Source: Spirochaetia bacterium UBA2205
Lineage (GTDB): Bacteria; Spirochaetota; UBA4802; UB4802
Direction: 5' to 3'
NCBI GenBank assembly: GCA_002328585.1
Contig: DCUV01000023.1
Location: forward strand, 1 to 52,838
Length of the DNA stretch: 52,838 nucleotides
Below the pieces are notes generated by a model. That model saw only the letters and a program-made list of their open reading frames with translations, was not told where the DNA came from and ran no database searches. The stretch's first letter is position 1. Each line of letters opens with the position of its first letter. Positions 25,619 through 34,259 of the stretch are shown piece after piece. The position numbers were made by a program, and so were the translations under genes.

Positions 25619-27094
25619 TTATTTTAGTTTATTATATATATCCTGGCATAGTTTGCCCAGATTTTCAAAATCAGATTTGGACTGAAGCGTAAAGTATCGA
25701 GATACTTCATCATCACAGTAATAGTAAAAGTAACGGCGTGATTCAATCCCGCATAAAAGATTGGCTAAATAGGTAATAAACACTATGTCTTTAAATCTGC
25801 TATCGGCTGAAAGTGGTGCATGATGATGTTGGATAGCCTCAATGAGGTATTCTGGCAGTTGCCATTTTGAAGCGATGAGCTCACCTATACCGGAATGGCT
25901 TATCCCGATTGATATTTCCTCCATGACGGTTGATGTCCGAATCCTGCGGTCAGATACCAGTTTAGCTATCCATTGTGTTATATCCAGGTCAACCGAAAGC
26001 AAAACAATTTTACCTAAATCATGGAGCAAACCGCATAATGAAACCTTCTCAATAATAGCATTCATTTTATATTTTGTGGCAATAGTTCTGGCATAAGAGG
26101 CTACTCGGTTGCAATGTTCCCAGATTTGTTCAAACTTCTGGAAGCGGTCATCCAGTATCTTACGAGCGCTTATTGTGATGAGCAATGATTCTAAATTTTT
26201 TAGTCCGATAGTCATCACCGCTTCGCTCAGATTGTTTACCCGTTTGCCGGGGACAAACCCAGCCGAATTGGCTAATTTTAACACGTCAGTGGATAATGCT
26301 GGATCATGCATAAGGGTCATGGTAATATCTTTTATTTCTACTTCTTTGTTTCGGCAAAGCTGTAATAGCACCAGTATATGATCCGGAAAAGTTGGTATGC
26401 CTTGTATGGCATTTATAATCTGTTGTTTTATTTTTGTAGTAATTGCTTCGGGACGCAGTTGCAATGGCAGTGATAGCGCAACACGTGTAACCTTGCCATC
26501 AGTGCCAATTGTATAATTGGATGGATCTATGCCGGCATTTTTTAATAGTAATATAACAAGAACAATGCCAAGCCCTGCACCTTCGGTATCATCATAAACA
26601 TCCTCATACGCCTGAGTAAAATCCAGATACTCCTTTGCCTTTTCAATACGGATTTTAATACGATTTAATTCTTCAGAATGGATTGCTGCGGGATTGGTAA
26701 TGATAAAAGTTATGCTTTTATCTTCTTTACAGATGGACAGGGTAACTTTAAGATTGCTGTTTTTTAACTCATTTTCCAGCGTATCTAATTGGCCAACAAT
26801 ATCTTTTTTAAAATGTTCAATGCCAGTTGTGTAACTTTGCGGGTCGTTAATATCAAGATTAAGTTTTTTGAAATAAATACGCTTTGCATTTGCTTTTGTT
26901 GCATTGACAATAATCTCGCGTAAAATAGTTATCATCATGTCTAAAAGGTAAATCTGATCATTTTTGGATAGGATGGCAGCCAGCATCGCGTTGAGGGTTC
27001 TGGAAATAGCTTCATTGGGATAGTAAAATGAAATGCTGACAGGCTCATTTTTATCAAAATGAGCAATAAGCTGGGGTATATTCACTGGCATCAT
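25619..27094 (-). CDS. GHKL ATPase-like and HDOD fusion signalling protein
   Basis: A 491-residue two-part protein. The N-terminal part (about 1-215) resembles a histidine-kinase ATPase domain without a phospho-acceptor region: LREIIVNATKANAKRIYF looks like the N box and DTEGAGLGIVLVILLLKNAG like the G boxes. The C-terminal part (about 225-491) is an HDOD domain with the family start TFPDHILVLLQLCRN. It keeps HD in LHDLGKI and HHH in AIQHHHAP, residues often missing from HDOD domains, so it may bind metal or act as a phosphodiesterase. It is probably a cytoplasmic signalling protein, perhaps tied to motility given its DUF115 and CheX neighbours. Confidence 0.75.
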   Translation of the reverse strand: MMPVNIPQLIAHFDKNEPVSISFYYPNEAISRTLNAMLAAILSKNDQIYLLDMMITILREIIVNATKANAKRIYFKKLNLDINDPQSYTTGIEHFKKDIVGQLDTLENELKNSNLKVTLSICKEDKSITFIITNPAAIHSEELNRIKIRIEKAKEYLDFTQAYEDVYDDTEGAGLGIVLVILLLKNAGIDPSNYTIGTDGKVTRVALSLPLQLRPEAITTKIKQQIINAIQGIPTFPDHILVLLQLCRNKEVEIKDITMTLMHDPALSTDVLKLANSAGFVPGKRVNNLSEAVMTIGLKNLESLLITISARKILDDRFQKFEQIWEHCNRVASYARTIATKYKMNAIIEKVSLCGLLHDLGKIVLLSVDLDITQWIAKLVSDRRIRTSTVMEEISIGISHSGIGELIASKWQLPEYLIEAIQHHHAPLSADSRFKDIVFITYLANLLCGIESRRYFYYYCDDEVSRYFTLQSKSDFENLGKLCQDIYNKLK

Positions 27095-27290
27095 GGTATT
27101 TTTTACTATTTTTAATTAAAGTAATATTACATAAAACCTATGACTTGCAATACTACTAATATCGGATAAAGTAAATGTATATAATAAATAAAGGACTATC
27201 AAGTAATTTATTTTTTTATAAAATATCAATAGGTACCATTATTTCCAAACAAATGTTTATCATTTTTCAATATAATGTATACTGCAATGG

Positions 27291-29216
27291 CTACTTTTGC
27301 CCCTTCATTGTATGGTTTTTTGTTGTATAGTATAGTTGTATCAATTCGTCTCTGTCCATCATAGTTTTATTATGGGGGATAGTAAAATAAATTGGTATGG
27401 CATCAACCGATGCTATTGTGGTTATTTTTTTTATAGCATATAGCGCATAATCCCCAACTGCGATGTCCTGTAATGCAAATTGTTTGGCAAGCATGGCTGC
27501 ATACGTGCAATTTTTGTTTGATGCATTGGGAAGCATGATGTGCACTTTTGTAACTGAATGTTTTTTTAATTGCGATATCAGGTTGTCATAATCGTTAAAA
27601 CTTTTCAGGTCAATTATACAGCAGGCACTTCCTTTATCAAGCAGTACTGTATACCAGGAACTATCGCCACCATTATAATGTATCACCTTGTTTTGTGGTT
27701 GGTTGTGATACAGAAGCAATGCGATGATGCCGCACAGTATAACGATATTAGCCTTTTTTTTATAAACCAGAGGGATTATTAGAATAATCAGGTATATGCC
27801 TGCAAGCAGTAATGAATCAATATAGATGGTGCCATGGAATGAAGCAAAAAACTGTGTAAGCTTTACAATAATGGTATACATATGATGCATTATGAATGAT
27901 GCAACGTTAGTCAATCCTGCATGGCAAAAAAGCGGGATGCATAATCCTGCAATCATAAATATACTTACCATTGGTATGATAACAAGATTGGCTAAAAATG
28001 CTGTAACCGATAGCTCATGGAAATGATATACACTCACCAGCATGGTAAACAGCTGTGCAGCAAAGGTAATTGCAAGAGCTGATGTAATACGTCCGCAATG
28101 TTTTAATCCGTTATGATACTGTTTGTAAACAAGCAAAATGCCGGCAGTTGCCATAAATGAAAGCTGAAAGCCGGCGCTAAATATTTCATAAGGGTATATG
28201 CACAGTATAATACAGGCTGCACAGCACAAAAGATTTATGCTGTGTTTTTGCATATTCAATAGTACTGCTGTTGCTGCAACTGCGCACATGATGGATGCTC
28301 GCAACAGCGATACCGGCTGATAGGATATATAAAGATATATCAGTACGCCAGATGACGCTATCATCACTGCAATTTTTTTAGGAGCTTTGCAAAGCCTGCA
28401 TAGTGCAAGGATTGTAGCCATAATAATGCCTACGTGAAGTCCGCTTGCCGCTAAAACATGGAGGACACCTGCTTCTTTAAATGCCATCTGTACATGCGGA
28501 TGGATGATTTCTTGATTGCCTAAATACAGTGCAGCTAACAGTGAAGCTGCAGCATGCGTCATGGTACGGTAAAGAGAATGTTGAAGTAGTTCCTGCACTT
28601 TTGTGCGATAGTTTTTGGCAGCAGCGGTATGCATAACAATTGAGTTGTTGCTCAGATAAAATACAGCGCTTATCCCCCGCTGTGCAAGATACTGTTTGCT
28701 GTTGCTATCATTGCGTGTGGGGTAGGCAGTGGCATTAAATACAATGACATCATTGTTATGTATGGGATGGACATGATCAAAATGACAGTATGCTTTATAC
28801 TGTCCATTTATGCCTGTGCACCAGATAGTAGCGATTGTATTGTACCGTTTATGCTGGGTATGCAAAACTTTCCCATGAAAGATGCCTTTGTGTGGTGCAA
28901 TTTTGTATGCACACATTGCAATGGTGCGCAACGATGCGGACGCAATGACTGCAGCAATCCATATAACGGCAATTGCTATTTTCAATAAGACTATTATTTT
29001 ATTTTTATTAAATGAATAAAGTAATGTGTAGATTAAGGCAAAAATAAATAGAAAAGACACTAAGTCGATGATAGAGATAAAAGGATAGTACGATACTGAC
29101 AGTATATACTGGTAAGTATGGAGTATTGAAGAGCAGGCACATGATGACGCTGCAACGGATGGTATTCCCCATCCTGCGATGTATTTGTTATAATCTTCCC
29201 ATTTTATACACAACAC
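27291..29216 (-). CDS. comEC: DNA-uptake channel protein ComEC/Rec2 with degenerate C-terminal domain
   Basis: A 641-residue multi-pass membrane protein. The competence domain carries HVLAASGLHVGIIMA, the ComEC hallmark, and further membrane helices such as LLRASIMCAVAATAVLL. Family members move single-stranded DNA across the inner membrane during transformation. The C-terminal part, normally a metallo-beta-lactamase domain, is reduced to about 130 residues (VIHYNGGDSSWYTVLLDKG onward) and lacks the HxHxDH metal motif. The start is GTG 29216, overlapping the upstream gene by 29 bases; TTG 29213 is possible. Two octamer copies (27660, 28605) lie inside it. Confidence 0.85.
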   Translation of the reverse strand: MLCIKWEDYNKYIAGWGIPSVAASSCACSSILHTYQYILSVSYYPFISIIDLVSFLFIFALIYTLLYSFNKNKIIVLLKIAIAVIWIAAVIASASLRTIAMCAYKIAPHKGIFHGKVLHTQHKRYNTIATIWCTGINGQYKAYCHFDHVHPIHNNDVIVFNATAYPTRNDSNSKQYLAQRGISAVFYLSNNSIVMHTAAAKNYRTKVQELLQHSLYRTMTHAAASLLAALYLGNQEIIHPHVQMAFKEAGVLHVLAASGLHVGIIMATILALCRLCKAPKKIAVMIASSGVLIYLYISYQPVSLLRASIMCAVAATAVLLNMQKHSINLLCCAACIILCIYPYEIFSAGFQLSFMATAGILLVYKQYHNGLKHCGRITSALAITFAAQLFTMLVSVYHFHELSVTAFLANLVIIPMVSIFMIAGLCIPLFCHAGLTNVASFIMHHMYTIIVKLTQFFASFHGTIYIDSLLLAGIYLIILIIPLVYKKKANIVILCGIIALLLYHNQPQNKVIHYNGGDSSWYTVLLDKGSACCIIDLKSFNDYDNLISQLKKHSVTKVHIMLPNASNKNCTYAAMLAKQFALQDIAVGDYALYAIKKITTIASVDAIPIYFTIPHNKTMMDRDELIQLYYTTKNHTMKGQK

Positions 29217-29790
29217 TTAATGCTATTCCGCTTTCTTTTTTTGTTGATGATTCGCCCATACCAAAACTACCATACTGGGCATAAATGTCAATGAGCATTT
29301 TAATTTCGGATGATAGGGTAATTGCACTGCAAACAGCAATATTTCCACCCGCACCGCCATCATAGCTGGAAGATGCTGGAGGCAAATCTAAATAAAGTCC
29401 AACTGCTATGCCAGGTTGAAACACAGCGTGAAGTGGATAAAAATATTTTCCCTTCACAGCAGCAACAGGGTGGCTTACTGCTACATCAGGTTTACTATCC
29501 GATGTGTACTGCATGTAGGTTAATGAAAATTCACCGGCAAACTGGCGAACAAAAATACAGGCAATCAATCCACCTCCATATACAGCACCGTTACTATCAA
29601 TAGTAGATTGTTTGTTGTCAACCCAGCCTTCATATGAAATTGAATTGGTGCCTCCTATAATGGTTGCGCCAATATAGGTAAAAAATAATTCCTGAGTATA
29701 TGCTGCATTGTTTGTACTGCATAAAAAAAATAGAAAGATTACCAAAAAACCAGCTTTATAACAATATTGCTTCAATAATGTACCATCCAT
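29188..29790 (-). CDS. Putative outer-membrane beta-barrel protein
   Basis: About 200 residues: an N-terminal signal (AGFLVIFLFFLCSTNNAAYTQ), then alternating amphipathic, glycine- and aromatic-rich strands (YGGGLIACIFVRQFAGEFSLTYMQY, ALSVVYKMGRL), in the style of a small 8-stranded barrel. No family is recognised. The start is ATG 29790, two bases after the lolA stop; a GTG at 29796 overlapping that stop is an alternative. Sitting between lolA and comEC suggests an envelope role. Confidence 0.6.
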   Translation of the reverse strand: MDGTLLKQYCYKAGFLVIFLFFLCSTNNAAYTQELFFTYIGATIIGGTNSISYEGWVDNKQSTIDSNGAVYGGGLIACIFVRQFAGEFSLTYMQYTSDSKPDVAVSHPVAAVKGKYFYPLHAVFQPGIAVGLYLDLPPASSSYDGGAGGNIAVCSAITLSSEIKMLIDIYAQYGSFGMGESSTKKESGIALSVVYKMGRL

Positions 29791-29792
29791 TG

Positions 29793-30395
29793 TCACTGTA
29801 TATTTAATGGATTTTTAACAGACTGTGCACTTGTTGGTGGTTTAAAGTCAAAATATCCATTGGGGATATTTTCACCGGCTATCAGATTAGAAATTGTATA
29901 GGTGGTTGAATCGCCTTGTTTATCTTTAAGTATAAGCTTCTTAAGTAAAAAATTACTATCAGCAACAATGACTATTTCAGGATAAGCTTTTTCAAAATTT
30001 CGCAATTTAATAGTATAACCGCCAGTACCCTGCGCAGCCAGTAAAGCATTATATCCTGATACAATTGATGCAATGCCTCCTGAATACCCGTCGCCAACAT
30101 CCTGTACTCCGCAAATGTTGGATGATTTGTCGTATACCCATAATTTTTTGCCGTTGGTGACTATTGCTTTACCACCCGGTGCTGTAAGGTTAATGTAAAG
30201 TTTGTCCGGGGTTTTATATTTAAATGTACCTGTATAGGTAAATCCGTTTGATGTTGTCCACGAAACATTCCCGCTCAGCGTATTAATAGAACGCATTCGC
30301 TGTTGAAATCGAATTATCGCTTCTTCGCCCGTCAAAGCAAATAATGAAGATATAAAAATTAACACTAATACCATTATACTGAATAACTTTTTCAT
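29793..30395 (-). CDS. lolA: Outer-membrane lipoprotein carrier protein LolA
   Basis: A 200-residue periplasmic carrier that ferries lipoproteins from the inner membrane to the outer membrane. A signal peptide (KKLFSIMVLVLIFISSLFA) is followed by the LolA fold: FQQRMRSINTLSGNVSWTT, FKYKTPDKLYINLTAP, VTNGKKLWVYDKSSN and YFDFKPP near the end. Length fits the family. No lolB or lolCDE is visible in the window. The 218-base stretch upstream is A+T-rich with no clear promoter. Confidence 0.85.
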   Translation of the reverse strand: MKKLFSIMVLVLIFISSLFALTGEEAIIRFQQRMRSINTLSGNVSWTTSNGFTYTGTFKYKTPDKLYINLTAPGGKAIVTNGKKLWVYDKSSNICGVQDVGDGYSGGIASIVSGYNALLAAQGTGGYTIKLRNFEKAYPEIVIVADSNFLLKKLILKDKQGDSTTYTISNLIAGENIPNGYFDFKPPTSAQSVKNPLNIQ

Positions 30396-30613
30396 TATAT
30401 CATTAATCCTTAACTCTATACTGTTAGTATTCTATAATACCATATACTATACATGCAATGATAATTTTTAATAACTGTCTAAAAAACAAAAATGCCCTGC
30501 TCCCTTCTGAAATTGTATATATAAAAAATCCATGTAGAGATGACTGGATAATATTACAGCGTAAGGTAAAAAGTTTTTTTGGCAACTATTTTTTTATGGT
30601 ACAGCCACCTCAC

Positions 30614-31312
30614 CTATGATTGAAAGCAGGTTTCATTGATCCACACTATGAATGGCAGATGACGGTATTGATATGCGGCGTCAATGCCATAGCCAGCTAC
30701 CCATACATCGGGGACGGTAAATCCAATATAATCAATTCCCAATTGCTTGCGGATAGTCTGAACCTCCCGGGTAGGATTATCCAGACGTTTATACAGCAAG
30801 CTGCATATCTTTAGTGAACGGGCATTGCGCTCATATAAAAGATAATTTTTAAGCCATGATAATGTAAATCCCTGATCGGCAATATCTTCTACCAATACTA
30901 TATCACGGGCTTCTATATTTTTTGGCGATAGTTCCAGTGTTACTGCCCGGTAATGTTCGCCACTTGATTTTATGGTTTCATCGTATACACTTGTTTTGAT
31001 GCAGTGAATGCTTGTGTTAATACCACCCTGTGCATATAATGCCCGTGCAAGATCGGCAGTAAACATAAATGATCCTGTCAGCACCATCATTATATCGATA
31101 TGATTTGAATGATTCATGTCACGAACTATATCACCTGCAAGTGCTGCAGTTCGGTTTTTAATACATGTTTCGCTGATGAGAAGTGAACGGATTTTTTCGT
31201 CATTCTTTAGCTGTGCTTCAATGGCAGCCAATGCATTGATTTCGGAGCTATCGCACACACCTTCTTTTTGAACTTCAATGATTGTATCGTATTGGTAAAC
31301 CGGGATACCCAT
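30614..31312 (-). CDS. hpt: Hypoxanthine-guanine phosphoribosyltransferase-like protein
   Basis: About 232 residues. The PRPP-binding loop is VLVEDIADQGFTLSWL (E-D-I rather than the usual E-D-I-I-D-T-G-x-T spacing, with D and Q in place), and the purine-binding tail is DYIGFTVPDVWVAGYGIDAAYQYRHLPFI, which is characteristic of HPRT. The enzyme salvages hypoxanthine and guanine. An N-terminal extension of about 40 residues over standard HPRT is unexplained. I choose ATG 31312 because GAGGA precedes it, not ATG 31324. One octamer copy at 30925 and one variant at 31247 lie inside. Confidence 0.85.
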   Translation of the reverse strand: MGIPVYQYDTIIEVQKEGVCDSSEINALAAIEAQLKNDEKIRSLLISETCIKNRTAALAGDIVRDMNHSNHIDIMMVLTGSFMFTADLARALYAQGGINTSIHCIKTSVYDETIKSSGEHYRAVTLELSPKNIEARDIVLVEDIADQGFTLSWLKNYLLYERNARSLKICSLLYKRLDNPTREVQTIRKQLGIDYIGFTVPDVWVAGYGIDAAYQYRHLPFIVWINETCFQS

Positions 31313-31426
31313 AGCATTCCTCATGAGGTAAAAATTTATATCAATAAACCTAACACTCAGAAAAAGATATTATCGTCAATACTTTTTATATGGTATGATG
31401 CATGAGCATGTGCTGCCTAAGTAAAA

Positions 31427-31900
31427 CTATTTATTTTCAAAGTTACCGTGTATTTTACTCTGGGTAATCAGCAATGGTTTTATGAGTTTTAACAATTCAT
31501 TTTCGGTTAATTCTTTTTTTGGTATCTTAAATGGTTCAGAAAGCGCATAGCAGCAAAGTTCATACGTATGGACACCGCTACCTCTGGGTGGTTGAGGTCC
31601 ACCATAACCTGCAAAACCAAAGGTATTGATCATCTCAATGGAATCATGTGGCATAGCTTTCAATGACGCCCCTTCCTGCATTTCTTTAGTATTTGCAGGT
31701 ATATTGAGCACCAGCCAGTGCACCCAGTTGTGTGCCATGGGATGGCGATCAACAAAGGCAACAGCAAGCGAGCGAGCTTCTTTGGGAACGTCATGTATTG
31801 CAATATGTGGCGAGATGTTCTGACCACCGGGTATTCCTTTCATGGCATATTGTACAGGGATTATTCCCCCGCTGGCAAACGAATTGGATGTTATATTCAT
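31427..31900 (-). CDS. PEBP / YbhB-YbcL family protein
   Basis: A 157-residue phosphatidylethanolamine-binding-protein-like fold. Family signatures: NISPHIAIHDVPKEARSLAVAFVDRHP, then NWVHWLVLNIPA, GPQPPRGSGVHTYELCCYAL. No signal peptide, so cytoplasmic. YbhB/YbcL proteins have no settled bacterial role. GGAGG lies six bases before the ATG. It is transcribed on the same strand as the HPRT gene but 115 bases apart. Confidence 0.9.
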   Translation of the reverse strand: MNITSNSFASGGIIPVQYAMKGIPGGQNISPHIAIHDVPKEARSLAVAFVDRHPMAHNWVHWLVLNIPANTKEMQEGASLKAMPHDSIEMINTFGFAGYGGPQPPRGSGVHTYELCCYALSEPFKIPKKELTENELLKLIKPLLITQSKIHGNFENK

Positions 31901-32170
31901 AGCTCCCTCCGTTATGTTTATATATTACAAAATAATACAAAATCTGTTTTTAATGTGGCGCATCCCTTGCAAAAATTCCCATGATAATGCTAATGAAAGA
32001 TGCAGATTTATAATCGTATAATATTTAATGCAATACATTATTACAAATATGATACTATGATGACTATAGATAGTCAAGCCATAATTTTTATTTGGCATTG
32101 TTAGCAATGTAACTATATTGATACCTGTGGGGTTTAGGGTATGTTTGTATATGCATAGGGGGGATATATA

Positions 32171-32590
32171 ATGGGTTTAGCAGTTAAAATTTATGAGGCG
32201 TTTAAGGACGATGAAACGAAGGCAAGAGTTCTGTCTGATGTTATTGAATAATTAGAACAGATTATGAAGGTCAATGAAGTTGCAACGCGCTCTGACATAA
32301 AAAATAACGAGCTGGCTCTTACGAAAGAGATTGTGCAATTCCGCAAAGAGATGAAAGAAACGGAATTGAAATTGACAAAGGAGATAGAGAAGGTAAGAGC
32401 TGATTTATCAATTGATATTGAAAAATCCCGTGCCGAATCTTCTATTTCGCTGGAAAAGCTCAGATCTGACTTAATAGAGAAGATTGAAGAGAAACATTCT
32501 TCTTCAATACGAGGGTTGATTGCATTGTTTATGGCTCAATCAATAGGAGTTGCTGGCTTCATTGTAACGCTGTTTCAGATTTTGCGGTGA
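32171..32590 (+). pseudogene. Coiled-coil membrane protein (DUF1640-like) interrupted by in-frame TAA
   Basis: ATG 32171, preceded by a G-rich Shine-Dalgarno (AGGGGGG), begins MGLAVKIYEAFKDDETKARVLSDVIE and meets TAA at 32249-32251. The same frame then continues without interruption through LEQIMKVNEVATRSDIKNNELALTKEI, a charged coiled coil and a C-terminal transmembrane segment (LIALFMAQSIGVAGFIVTLF), to TGA 32590. The whole reads like one 139-residue DUF1640/CCDC90-like protein with a nonsense mutation, plausibly CAA to TAA. An ATG at 32264 could still make the downstream 108 residues. A sequencing error is possible. No octamer is present. Confidence 0.65.
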
Positions 32591-32659
32591 TAGCTGCATC
32601 GTAACTATAATAATTAATGATCAATGCAATGTTATGCTTACATTTGCCATTGAACAACT

Positions 32660-32692
32660 TCCATCTTACATTTTACACTTTACATCTTACAA
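32660..32692. repeat. Low-complexity TGTAA-type repeat
   Basis: Read on the minus strand this stretch is a run of TGTAAGATG, TAAAGTG, TAAAATG, TAAGATGG units of 7-9 bases. Such degenerate heptad-like filler occurs in many genomes. It has no coding potential. Confidence 0.5.
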
Positions 32693-32754
32693 TATTCATA
32701 TAACGCCCAGCTCACAGCAGGTATAATGAAATTCCCTTTTCGTTAGTGTTAACG

Positions 32755-33240
32755 TTATGCCATGCACATCCTGCGTATGTTATTTAACAAAACTGTATTG
32801 TGTATGGCAATACTATAGTAGTACCAATCGCGGAAGATGGTTGCCTCTGTTATAACGGTATCATAGTAAGCTGGTGTATTTACTTTGCAATTAAATGTTT
32901 TGTATATGCTCCCTATATACAGGCTCCGGTAATCAAACTTGTAACAGTGTGGATATAACAGACAACCTATTGTGATGAAATTTTTATCGATATATGCAAC
33001 AAACGCACAGTGTGTAGCGTCATCATCACATGGCGGCAATGTTATTTGTTCCAGAGCGTTACAGCATGCTGGCAGCGGGGAATGGATATTGTTTGTAGAT
33101 ATAAATGTATTGAAGTAATAGAAGCGTTCTTTAAAAAGATTGTTAATTTCATGATATACTGCATTGTAGTTATGGCTCTCCCAGTATAAAGCGCACGATG
33201 CGTTAAATCCTGGTTGACATGCATTGGTAATTGTATGCAT
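32755..33240 (-). CDS. Hypothetical cysteine-rich protein
   Basis: An open frame of 161 codons. I recognise no family. Eleven cysteines are spread along it (CC, CDDDATHC, CLLYPHC), and the text reads like a globular alpha/beta protein (HCAFVAYIDKNFITIGCLL, FRDWYYYSIAIHN). There is no signal peptide, no clear ribosome binding site before the ATG, and no operon partner. It could be a lineage-specific gene or a fortuitous frame; I lean slightly toward a real gene. Confidence 0.42.
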   Translation of the reverse strand: MHTITNACQPGFNASCALYWESHNYNAVYHEINNLFKERFYYFNTFISTNNIHSPLPACCNALEQITLPPCDDDATHCAFVAYIDKNFITIGCLLYPHCYKFDYRSLYIGSIYKTFNCKVNTPAYYDTVITEATIFRDWYYYSIAIHNTVLLNNIRRMCMA

Positions 33241-33376
33241 AATGGTAAATTCTGAAACTTTAATGGTTATAGTATTCCGGGCAAAGAATCATGCTAACGG
33301 TTGCAATTATTAATACGGCATTGCCCATGAACAGTTACTATCGCTCATATTGTAATAATGAACAGGAGCAATTGCC

Positions 33377-34144
33377 ATGAAAACAGGATATTTTGCAACA
33401 ACAATTGGTGAAATGTACTACCGGCATAACGAGATAAAAAGTGAAGATATTCTGGTTTGCATCCATGGAGCAGGAGGTGATTCACGGCAATTTATTCCGC
33501 TCATGGATGCATTGCAAACCGTAGCAGTGTATGGGGTTGATTTACCGGGGCATGGTAAGTCTGTAATAAATGAATGTTCACTGGATATATATGTGCAGGC
33601 TATGCACCAGTTTATTGGTTCACTCAACGGTAACGTATTTGTGTTAGGGCATTCAATGGGTGGTGGTATAATCTTTGAACTGGTAAAACGTAATGCTTTG
33701 ATAGCTGGAGCACTATTTTTAGCAACAGCCGGAAAGTTACCGGTAAATCCTGTTGTATTTGATCTTCTGGATAAAGATTTTGATGGGTTGTGTAAGCTTG
33801 CTGTTGATTTGAGCTATGGTGCTATTGATGATACCATGCGTAAAACAGCTATTGAATGTATGAAGCAGGCTGGCAGTAATGTTCTGAGAAATGATTTTAC
33901 ACTATGCAATAGCTATAACTATGATGAAACGGCAGCACAGTTTCCTGTTGCATCGTGCTTCATAGCTAACCGTAAGGATACAATGGTGCCGCTTGATATT
34001 ATCTATGCAACATTTAAAAAAATGCCTGATGCAATGTTACAGGTATTGCCCTATAAAGGACACATGTCACATATTGAGCAGGTTCATCAGGTTGCAGCTT
34101 GCATCAATCATTTTATGGAGTTTGTGAAATCAAAAAATTTTTAA
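33377..34144 (+). CDS. Alpha/beta hydrolase
   Basis: A 255-residue alpha/beta-hydrolase-fold protein. The oxyanion segment is CIHGAGGDSRQF, the nucleophile elbow GHSMGGG (Ser about 93), the acid is probably Asp in ANRKDTMVP, and the base His is in YKGHMSHIEQ near the C terminus. Such enzymes hydrolyse esters or thioesters; the substrate is unknown. AGGAG lies nine bases before the ATG. An octamer copy lies 30 bases upstream of the start (33347). It is monocistronic as far as visible, with gap following after 115 bases. Confidence 0.88.
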   Translation: MKTGYFATTIGEMYYRHNEIKSEDILVCIHGAGGDSRQFIPLMDALQTVAVYGVDLPGHGKSVINECSLDIYVQAMHQFIGSLNGNVFVLGHSMGGGIIFELVKRNALIAGALFLATAGKLPVNPVVFDLLDKDFDGLCKLAVDLSYGAIDDTMRKTAIECMKQAGSNVLRNDFTLCNSYNYDETAAQFPVASCFIANRKDTMVPLDIIYATFKKMPDAMLQVLPYKGHMSHIEQVHQVAACINHFMEFVKSKNF

Positions 34145-34259
34145 TTTTTAAAAAATTTTTATGCGATAATTTTTGAAAATCAGTATATATTGTTTTGTGT
34201 AATCATAGTTTTTAGTATGTTCATAGATTTGTTAATTTAAAAAACACGAGGAGGTTATT

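Noticed and set aside
30458..30619. A 53-codon plus-strand frame (MIIFNNCLKNKNALLPSEIV...)
   Set aside because: It is open through the 218-base gap before lolA and overlaps the HPRT gene end, but has no ribosome binding site or recognisable domain, so I did not list it as a gene.
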